DNA of 8,895 nt, taken from contig SEHC01000057.1 of NCBI GenBank assembly GCA_004173415.1, forward strand, positions 1 through 8,895, in the 5' to 3' direction. The notes under the pieces were generated by a model. The model had not been told where the DNA came from, did no database searches, and worked only from the letters and a program-made list of their open reading frames with translations. This DNA comes from Lysobacteraceae bacterium (GTDB lineage Bacteria > Pseudomonadota > Gammaproteobacteria > Xanthomonadales > Xanthomonadaceae). Below, one piece after another: positions 1-4,875 of this stretch (position 1 is its first letter; each line of letters starts with the position of its first letter). Made by a program: the position numbers and the translations under genes.

Positions 1-1320
1 GGCATCGGCGCCATCGTCGGCACCGGCATCTACACCCTGATCGGGGTCGGCGCCAACCTGGCCGGGCCGGCGGTGCTGCTGTCCTTCGCCATCGCCGGCA
101 TCGTCTGCGCCTGCGCCGCGCTGGCCTATGCGGAAATGGCCACGATGATGCCGGCCGCCGGCAGCGCCTACACCTACAGCTACATCGTGCTGGGCGAAAC
201 CCTGGCCTGGATCGTCGGCTGGAGCCTGATCCTGGAGTATTCGCTGGTGGTCAGTACCGTCGCCGTGGGCTGGTCCGGTTACGCGGTCGGGTTCCTCAAG
301 GGGCTGGGCGTGGAGTTGCCGGTGGCCCTGACCGTGGGCCCGCACGCCGGCGGCGTGCTCAACCTGCCGGCCGTGGGCATCGTGTTCCTCGTCGCCGGCA
401 TGCTGATGGCCGGCACCCGTGAAAGCGCGACCCTCAACGCGGTGCTGGTGGTGGTCAAGGTGATCGCGCTGGCGATCTTCGTGGTCATCGCCCTGCCCCA
501 TTTCGACGCGGCCCGGCTGGACCCGTTCATGCCGTTCGGTTTCGCCAAGTCGATGGGCGTCGATGGCGTCGAGCGCGGGGTGATGGCGGCGGCGGCGATC
601 ATCTTCTTCGCCTTCTACGGTTTCGATGCGATCTCCACCGCGGCCGAGGAAACCAGGAACCCCGAGCGCGACCTGTCGATCGGCATCGTCGGCTCGATGG
701 TCGGCTGCACCCTGATCTACATCATCGTGGCCCTGGCCGCGGTCGGCGCGCTCAGCTACACGGTGTTCGGCAACAGCCCCGAGCCGCTGGCCCTGATCCT
801 GCGCGAACTCAACCAGGGCAACGCGGCCACGCTCATCGCCGCCGCCGCGGTGATCGCCCTGCCGACCGTGCTGCTGGCCTTCCTGTACGGGCAAAGCCGG
901 ATCTTCTTCGTGATGTCGCGCGACGGCCTGCTGCCGCGCGGCCTTTCCAAGGTCAACCCGCGCACCGGCACGCCGGTGGCGACCACCCTGTTCACCGCGA
1001 TCCTGGTGGCCGCGCTGGCCGGGGTGGCGCGGCTGGACGAGATCGCCGCGCTGGCCAATGCCGGCACCCTGGCCGCGTTCATCGCCGTGTCGGTGTGCCT
1101 GCTGGTCCTGCGCAGGCGCGAGCCGCAACGCAAGCGCATGTTCCGCACGCCGCTGGCCTGGGTGGTCGGACCGCTGGCGATCCTCGGCTGCCTGTACCTG
1201 TTCTGGAGCCTGCCGCGGACCACCCAGCTCTGGTTCCTGCTGTGGAACGCGCTGGGCATCGTCGCGTACGTGGCCTACGGTCGGCGCAACAGCCTGCTGG
1301 CGAAGGGCGGCGACGCCTGA
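1..1320 (+). CDS. APC-superfamily amino acid permease (CAT/YfnA-like), 5' end missing
   Basis: Inner-membrane secondary transporter of the amino acid-polyamine-organocation superfamily, probably importing an amino acid by proton symport. The frame is already open at base 1, so the true start lies upstream; 439 residues are visible, against roughly 460-500 for the family. Numbering from the first visible codon, residues 1-11 read GIGAIVGTGIY, the unwound substrate-binding stretch of the first membrane helix. Residues 51-61 (PAAGSAYTYSY) are the conserved loop after helix 2. Residues 205-224 run from FYGFDAIS to AEETRNPERD, the helix 6 signature of cationic amino acid transporter-like permeases. 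About eleven further hydrophobic segments follow, ending in a short basic tail. The substrate cannot be read from the sequence. It faces rlmI convergently with a 64-nt gap. Family assignment is firm; substrate is not. Confidence 0.93.
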   Translation, partial: GIGAIVGTGIYTLIGVGANLAGPAVLLSFAIAGIVCACAALAYAEMATMMPAAGSAYTYSYIVLGETLAWIVGWSLILEYSLVVSTVAVGWSGYAVGFLKGLGVELPVALTVGPHAGGVLNLPAVGIVFLVAGMLMAGTRESATLNAVLVVVKVIALAIFVVIALPHFDAARLDPFMPFGFAKSMGVDGVERGVMAAAAIIFFAFYGFDAISTAAEETRNPERDLSIGIVGSMVGCTLIYIIVALAAVGALSYTVFGNSPEPLALILRELNQGNAATLIAAAAVIALPTVLLAFLYGQSRIFFVMSRDGLLPRGLSKVNPRTGTPVATTLFTAILVAALAGVARLDEIAALANAGTLAAFIAVSVCLLVLRRREPQRKRMFRTPLAWVVGPLAILGCLYLFWSLPRTTQLWFLLWNALGIVAYVAYGRRNSLLAKGGDA

Positions 1321-1360
1321 TCCATTCGCTTATTGCCGTCGCGAGCCGATGCATCGCGGT

Positions 1361-1378
1361 GGCGGGTGAAGACCCGCC
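1361..1378. terminator. GC-rich hairpin between convergent genes, possible terminator
   Basis: A 7-bp perfect stem, GGCGGGT and ACCCGCC, closes a 4-nt loop (GAAG) in the 64-nt gap between the permease and rlmI stop codons. There is no T-run on either side, so it is not a classical intrinsic terminator. It could mark or stabilise the 3' ends of both convergent transcripts. A short palindrome, CGATGCATCG (1347-1356), sits beside it. Confidence 0.3.
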
Positions 1379-1384
1379 CGCCGT

Positions 1385-2566
1385 TCAGAACACCCGGCAG
1401 AACACTGCCTTGAGGTAACGCGATTCCTGCACGTGGGCCATGAACGGGTGATCGGGGCCGGCGCCGGAGAGCTTCAGGATCTGGATGGTGCGACCGGAGA
1501 AATAGGCCGCGCGGCGCAGCATGTCCAGGAATTCCTGTTCACTGACCAGGCCGGTGCAGGAGAACGTGGCGAACAGGCCGCCCGGCTTGACCACGCCCAG
1601 GGCCAGCTTGTTCATGTCCAGATACTTCTTCAGCGCCGCGATCACCTGCTCGCGGTCGCGGGTCATCTTGGCCGGATCCAGGATCACCACGTCGTACAGG
1701 TCCCTGGCGTTGCCCGCGTCGCGCAGCCACGGGAAGATGTCGGCCTGGACGAACTTGAGCCCGCCATCATTGAGTTTGATGTCGTTGAGCTTGGCGTTGC
1801 CCTTGGCGATCGAGATCACGTCCTCGTCGATGTCCACGCCGACCACTTCGGCGGCGCCGCGCACCTTGGCATACACGCCGAAGCCGCCGGTGTTGCAGCA
1901 CAGGTCCAGCACGCGCTTGCCGGCGACCTGGTGCGACAGCCATTCCCGGTTCTCGCGCTGGTCGGCGAAGAAGCCGGTCTTGTGCGCGCCGGCCGGGTCG
2001 GCGCGGAAGCGCACGCCATGCTCGGTGATGATGGCGGGCGCCGGGGGTTCGGTCCCACGGAAGTCGAAGCTCTCCTGCTTCTGCACGTGCTCCTCGGCGA
2101 AGCTGTAGAAGCGCGCGCCGGGGAACTGTTCCTTCAGCGCCTCGTAGATCCACTCGCGATGGCGGAACATGCCGGCGCTGAAGAACTCGACCACCAGCAG
2201 GTCGTCGTAGCGATCCACGACCAGGCCGGACAGGCCGTCGCCTTCGGCATGGACCACGCGCCAGGCGTTGGAGACCTGGTCGAGCTTGAGCACGTCACGG
2301 CGCAGGGCCACGGCGTCGGCGATCCTGCGCGAGAACCAGCCGGCGTCGACCGGCACGCCCGGGTCGGTCTCCAGGATGCGCACGGCGATGCGCGAGTGGC
2401 CGTTGTAGAACCCGCGGCCGATCCAGTCGCCCTCTACCCCGATCACATCGACGATGCTGCCGGGCTTGGGCTTGGGCTCGGGCTTGGCGACCAGTTTCTG
2501 GAAGATCCAGGGATGGCTGGAACGCCAGGCGTTCTTCAGGTGTACGGTCGGGTTGGGCGCATTCAT
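1385..2566 (-). CDS. rlmI: 23S rRNA (cytosine-5)-methyltransferase, RlmI family
   Basis: Predicted SAM-dependent methyltransferase; E. coli RlmI makes m5C1962 in 23S rRNA. Length is 393 aa, close to the E. coli enzyme. Residues about 5-75 form the PUA RNA-binding domain, with HPWIF at 18-22 and GRGFYN at 50-55. The central region carries HKTGFFADQREN (195-206), the family's HKTG-Y-DQR motif. Residues 219-233 (VLDLCCNTGGFGVYA) are SAM motif I. Residues 294-301 (VILDPAKM) are motif IV, and FSCTG (335-339) holds the presumed catalytic Cys337. The C-terminus ending in YLKAVFCRVF closely resembles E. coli RlmI. Oddities are DPAK where E. coli has DPPK, and a Pro/Lys-rich linker (KPEPKPKPG, 28-36) encoded by an imperfect GGGCTT hexamer repeat near 2461-2485. 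The ATG at 2566 is the first Met of the conserved N-terminus; no good Shine-Dalgarno precedes it. Family is certain; the exact modified base is inferred. Confidence 0.93.
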   Translation of the reverse strand: MNAPNPTVHLKNAWRSSHPWIFQKLVAKPEPKPKPGSIVDVIGVEGDWIGRGFYNGHSRIAVRILETDPGVPVDAGWFSRRIADAVALRRDVLKLDQVSNAWRVVHAEGDGLSGLVVDRYDDLLVVEFFSAGMFRHREWIYEALKEQFPGARFYSFAEEHVQKQESFDFRGTEPPAPAIITEHGVRFRADPAGAHKTGFFADQRENREWLSHQVAGKRVLDLCCNTGGFGVYAKVRGAAEVVGVDIDEDVISIAKGNAKLNDIKLNDGGLKFVQADIFPWLRDAGNARDLYDVVILDPAKMTRDREQVIAALKKYLDMNKLALGVVKPGGLFATFSCTGLVSEQEFLDMLRRAAYFSGRTIQILKLSGAGPDHPFMAHVQESRYLKAVFCRVF

Positions 2567-2572
2567 GAACGC

Positions 2573-2578
2573 ATTTTA
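2573..2578 (-). promoter_or_regulatory. Candidate -10 box of rlmI, implying a very short or absent leader
   Basis: On the minus strand TAAAAT ends 6 nt before the rlmI ATG, so a start about 7 nt downstream of the box would fall on or next to the start codon. A convincing -35 at 17 nt is not visible (TGCGAT is the closest), and there is no clear ribosome-binding site. The arrangement suggests a leaderless message, which is inferred only. Confidence 0.35.
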
Positions 2579-2587
2579 CCCGCGCGG

Positions 2588-2616
2588 TTGACCGCATCGC
2601 ACGCGAGCGGGACAAT
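2588..2616 (+). promoter_or_regulatory. Candidate sigma-70 promoter of the alx riboswitch transcript
   Basis: TTGACC (2588-2593) and GACAAT (2611-2616) are separated by exactly 17 bp, matching -35 and -10 elements well for a GC-rich genome. The expected transcription start, near 2622-2624, falls right at the 5' strand of the riboswitch closing helix, which independently supports the call. The promoter lies back to back with the candidate rlmI -10, so the two transcripts may compete. Confidence 0.6.
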
Positions 2617-2621
2617 TCGCC

Positions 2622-2731
2622 GCAGAAGGGGAGTAGCTCCCAACGTGCAGGCCGTCATTTCGAGCATCCGTGCTCCGGTCCCACGGCAGCCCACCGGGCT
2701 GTGAGCGAGACCTTCGCCGCATTGGCGAAGG
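2622..2731 (+). promoter_or_regulatory. yybP-ykoY manganese riboswitch (aptamer plus switching hairpin)
   Basis: The leader contains the hallmark segments of the yybP-ykoY family: GGGGAGTAGC (2628-2637), CGTCAT (2653-2658), CACCGG (2692-2697) and GAGCGAGACCTT (2703-2714). Closing helix P1 can form between GAAGG (2625-2629) and CCTTC (2711-2715). A second arm pairs GCCGT (2651-2655) with ACGGC (2683-2687) around a GAGCA/TGCTC hairpin (2662-2675). The 3' strand of P1 can instead join a perfect 8-bp hairpin, CCTTCGCC with GGCGAAGG (2711-2718 and 2724-2731), that excludes P1. No T-run follows this hairpin, so control is probably translational or Rho-dependent. Known members bind Mn2+ and turn on metal exporters. 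The gene downstream is an Alx homologue, the classic partner. Confidence 0.88.
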
Positions 2732-2755
2732 CAGTCCCTGGATCCCGTTCACCGG

Positions 2756-2808
2756 TTCCCGAGATGTCCGCGCCTGCGGCCGTCCTCCACTTTTTTTCGG
2801 GAATCTCG
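2756..2808 (+). promoter_or_regulatory. alx ribosome-binding region with potential self-sequestration
   Basis: The start codon at 2809 is preceded by GGGAA (2799-2803), a weak Shine-Dalgarno at 5-nt spacing, just after a run of seven T (2791-2797). TTCCCG (2756-2761) is perfectly complementary to CGGGAA (2798-2803), and the adjoining GAGAT (2761-2765) to ATCTC (2803-2807). The upstream strand could therefore mask the ribosome-binding site. How this couples to the aptamer is inferred, not seen. Confidence 0.5.
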
Positions 2809-3768
2809 ATGGAAACGATTGGCAACCCCTGGTTGTGGGCCGGCTTCGGCGGCCTGGTGGTGATCGCCCTGCTGGTCGACCTGGTGCTGATGCGCCACGG
2901 CGGCGCGCACAAGGTGACGTTCAAGGAAGCGATGTGGTGGAGCCTGGGCTGGATCGCCCTGGCGATGGCGTTCAATGGCGGGCTGTGGTGGTACGTCAAC
3001 GAGACCGCCGGCCTGGTGGAAGCCAACCGCGTGGGCCTGGAGTTCCTGACCGGCTACCTGGTCGAGAAGGCGCTGGCGGTCGACAACATCTTCGTGTTCC
3101 TGATGGTGATGACCTACTTCGCCGTGCCGGAGGAGCAGCGCCAGCGCGTGCTGGTGATCGGCATCCTCGGCGCGATCGTCCTGCGCAGCATCCTGATCTT
3201 CGTCGGCGCGGCGCTGCTGGCCAAATTCCACTGGCTGCTCTACCTGTTCGGCGCGTTCCTGCTGCTGACCGGCATCAAGATGTGGTTCGCCGCCGGCAAG
3301 GAACCGGACCTGGAGAGGAACCCCGCGCTGCGCTGGATGCGCAATCACCTGAAGCTGACCGACGGCTACCGCGGCGCGGCGCTGAGCGTGCGCGAGAACG
3401 GGGTGCGCTGGTTCACGCCGCTGTTCGTGGTGCTGGTGCTGATCGGGGTGACCGACGTGATCTTCGCGGTGGACAGCATCCCGGCGATCTTCGCGATCAC
3501 CTCCGACCCATTCATCGTGCTGACCTCGAACGTGTTCGCGGTGCTGGGCCTGCGCGCGATGTTCTTCCTGCTGGCCGGCATGGCCGACCGTTTCCACCTG
3601 CTGCCGTACGGGCTGGCGGTGGTGCTGGGCTTCATCGGTGCCAAGATGCTGCTGATCGACGTGTACAAGATCCCGGTGCCGTGGGCGCTGGGCACGGTGG
3701 CGGCGATCCTGGCGGCGACCGTCGCGCTGAGCCTGGCGCGACCGGCCAAGGCGGAGGCGGTCGACTGA
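2809..3768 (+). CDS. alx: TerC-family manganese exporter Alx
   Basis: Integral inner-membrane protein of 319 aa (E. coli Alx is about 321), expected to export Mn2+ from the cytoplasm. It has about nine hydrophobic segments. The two family signatures are present: EKALAVDNIFVF (86-97) and TDVIFAVDSIPAIFA (215-229). The acidic residues Glu86, Asp92, Asp216 and Asp222 are the likely metal-handling positions. DPFIVLTSNVFAVLGLRAM (233-251) is nearly identical to Alx of E. coli. The open frame runs upstream to a GTG near 2701, but that stretch is the riboswitch; ATG 2809 starts METIGNPWLWAGF, which aligns with the E. coli N-terminus, so it is chosen. A yybP-ykoY riboswitch precedes it. The rhomboid gene follows 90 nt later on the same strand. 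Family is certain; Mn2+ specificity rests on homology and the riboswitch. Confidence 0.95.
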   Translation: METIGNPWLWAGFGGLVVIALLVDLVLMRHGGAHKVTFKEAMWWSLGWIALAMAFNGGLWWYVNETAGLVEANRVGLEFLTGYLVEKALAVDNIFVFLMVMTYFAVPEEQRQRVLVIGILGAIVLRSILIFVGAALLAKFHWLLYLFGAFLLLTGIKMWFAAGKEPDLERNPALRWMRNHLKLTDGYRGAALSVRENGVRWFTPLFVVLVLIGVTDVIFAVDSIPAIFAITSDPFIVLTSNVFAVLGLRAMFFLLAGMADRFHLLPYGLAVVLGFIGAKMLLIDVYKIPVPWALGTVAAILAATVALSLARPAKAEAVD

Positions 3769-3780
3769 CCCTGCATGGGC

Positions 3781-3804
3781 GACCGTCCCGGGTGCGGGAT
3801 GGTC
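3781..3804 (+). terminator. Hairpin just after alx, weak terminator or processing site
   Basis: GACCGTCCC (3781-3789) pairs with GGGATGGTC (3796-3804) as a 9-bp stem with one G-U and a 6-nt loop, beginning 12 nt after the alx stop. No T-run follows, so full termination is unlikely. It may attenuate read-through into the rhomboid gene or protect the 3' end of the alx message. Confidence 0.3.
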
Positions 3805-3814
3805 TGTCCATCGC

Positions 3815-3840
3815 GGTCCGGGCTTGCATTCGCCGCGAGC
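3815..3840 (+). repeat. Fragments shared with the nested inverted repeat at 4646-4781
   Basis: GGTCCGGGCTTGC (3815-3827) is identical to 4685-4697, and CGCCGCGAGC (3831-3840) is identical to 4654-4663. Both segments belong to arms of the large inverted repeat downstream of the rhomboid gene, here in reversed order and almost adjacent. This suggests a degenerate copy of a dispersed element. It also argues against the longer rhomboid reading frame that begins at 3775 and would translate through it. Confidence 0.45.
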
Positions 3841-3858
3841 GCCGCCAGAACAGTGAGC

Positions 3859-4626
3859 ATGGACCTGCATCCCGACGACCCCGCGTTCGACGCCGACTCC
3901 CAGCGGCGCCACGACCGTCGCCGCCTGCTGCGCGCCTTCAACCTCAGCCTGGCCTTCGTGCTGGGACTGATCCTGGTGTATTCGGCCCAGGGCAGTTTCG
4001 ACTGGCGGCCGTTCGCGGTCGGGCCGCACACCGTTGCCGGCTTGATCGGTCTGCTGACCGCACCGCTGCTGCATGGCTCGGTCGAGCACGTGGCCGCCAA
4101 CAGCGTGGCCCTGCTGATGCTGGGCACCCTGGCCGGCAGCGTGTATCCGCGCGCCACGGCGTGGTCGTTGCCGCTGCTGTGGATTGGTTCGGGCCTGGGC
4201 GCGTGGTTGCTGGGCGAGGCCGGTTCGCGCCATCTCGGCGCCAGCGGCGTGACCCACGGGCTGATGTTCCTGGTGTTCGGGCTGGGGTTGCTGCGACGCG
4301 ACCGTCAGGCCATCGCCACCGGCATGATCGCGTTCTTCTTCTATGGCGGCATGCTGCTGACCGTGCTGCCGCGCGAGGCCGGCGTGTCCTGGCAGTCGCA
4401 CCTGGGCGGCGCGGTGGCCGGCCTCCTGGCCGCCTGGCTGTTTCGCGCCCTGGACCCGGCCCTGCCGCGCAAGCGCTACAGCTGGGAAGACGAGGAAGAG
4501 GCCCTCGCACCGCTGGACGACGAACTTGAGCCTCCCGCGCCGCGCGAGGTGCCGGTGTTATGGCATCGCTCCGCATCGGAAGACGAGCGCGGCGTGGTGT
4601 TGAGGTTTCCACCGCGCGATCAATAA
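3859..4626 (+). CDS. Rhomboid-family intramembrane serine protease
   Basis: Predicted inner-membrane protease of 255 aa that would cleave transmembrane helices of substrate proteins. Residues 1-26 are charged and cytoplasmic, followed by about six membrane segments. HGSVEHVAANS (72-82) is the rhomboid H-G-x3-H-x3-N motif, with oxyanion-site residues His77 and Asn81. GASGVTHG (127-134) holds nucleophile Ser129, and His181 in SHLGGAVAGL (180-189) completes the Ser-His dyad. Residues 207-230 form an acidic, proline-rich cytoplasmic tail. The residue four after the serine is His133, where E. coli GlpG has Tyr205. An upstream in-frame ATG at 3775 exists, but its extra 28 residues cross a repeat fragment and look non-domain, so ATG 3859 is preferred; neither start has a strong ribosome-binding site. 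It lies 90 nt after alx and may be co-transcribed. Substrate unknown. Confidence 0.9.
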   Translation: MDLHPDDPAFDADSQRRHDRRRLLRAFNLSLAFVLGLILVYSAQGSFDWRPFAVGPHTVAGLIGLLTAPLLHGSVEHVAANSVALLMLGTLAGSVYPRATAWSLPLLWIGSGLGAWLLGEAGSRHLGASGVTHGLMFLVFGLGLLRRDRQAIATGMIAFFFYGGMLLTVLPREAGVSWQSHLGGAVAGLLAAWLFRALDPALPRKRYSWEDEEEALAPLDDELEPPAPREVPVLWHRSASEDERGVVLRFPPRDQ

Positions 4627-4645
4627 AGCACCGGCGACGTGGGAG

Positions 4646-4781
4646 GGCGTCCCCGCCGCGAGCTTCTGCTCCTGAAGCCTTGTGGGTCCGGGCTTGCTCG
4701 GATGCTTTTCGCATGGAAGCCAGCGCATCCTGGCAAGCCCGGACCCACAAGGCACAGGCAAGGGCTCGCGGCGGGGACGCC
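4646..4781. repeat. 136-bp nested inverted repeat (cruciform-capable, REP-like)
   Basis: Three nested perfect arm pairs share one axis. The outer arms are 18 bp (4646-4663 with 4764-4781, GGCGTCCCCGCCGCGAGC). The middle arms are 20 bp (4678-4697 with 4733-4752, containing TGTGGGTCCGGGCTTG). The inner arms are 6 bp (4700-4705 with 4725-4730, GGATGC). Asymmetric internal loops of 14 and 11 nt separate the outer and middle arms. The left loop can itself fold (CTTC and GAAG, 4663-4677). No coding frame of its own is credible. It fills most of the 249-nt gap between the rhomboid and receptor genes. The architecture resembles paired REP/BIME-type elements of Pseudomonas and Xanthomonadaceae; copy number cannot be judged from one window, but partial matches occur at 3815-3840. 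Confidence 0.85.
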
Positions 4782-4829
4782 GCTCGCACGGTCCTTCGCT
4801 ACCACGCCGCGGCAGAAAGCCCGGAAAGA

Positions 4830-4852
4830 AAGAGCCGGACCAGCCGGCTCTT
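4830..4852 (-). terminator. Intrinsic terminator of the receptor gene, probably bidirectional
   Basis: AAGAGCCGG (4830-4838) and CCGGCTCTT (4844-4852) form a perfect 9-bp stem with a 5-nt loop. In the minus-strand direction it begins 23 nt after the receptor stop and is followed by a T-rich tract (TTCTTTCC). On the plus strand it is followed by CTTTTCTT, so it could also stop transcripts from the rhomboid side. Confidence 0.75.
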
Positions 4853-4875
4853 CTTTTCTTGCCGCATCGCGCTGG

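Noticed and set aside
1433..2704. 423-residue plus-strand frame opposite rlmI
   Set aside because: It is an antisense shadow: the minus strand encodes a complete RlmI with all motifs, and this frame has the typical GC-skewed composition and runs into the riboswitch.
2791..2797. T-run as the tail of an intrinsic terminator before alx
   Set aside because: No stable GC hairpin ends immediately before it; the 8-bp hairpin at 2711-2731 is 60 nt upstream.
2701..2808. N-terminal extension of alx from GTG 2701
   Set aside because: The stretch is the 3' part of the riboswitch and its platform, and homology to E. coli Alx begins exactly at ATG 2809.
2749..4401. 550-residue minus-strand frame across alx and the rhomboid gene
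   Set aside because: It is Gln/His/Arg-rich and spans two convincing genes and their spacer on the other strand; no domain is recognisable.
4646..4781. Simple rho-independent terminator for the rhomboid gene
   Set aside because: Stems are far too long and nested and no T-run follows; a normal terminator lies separately at 4830-4852.
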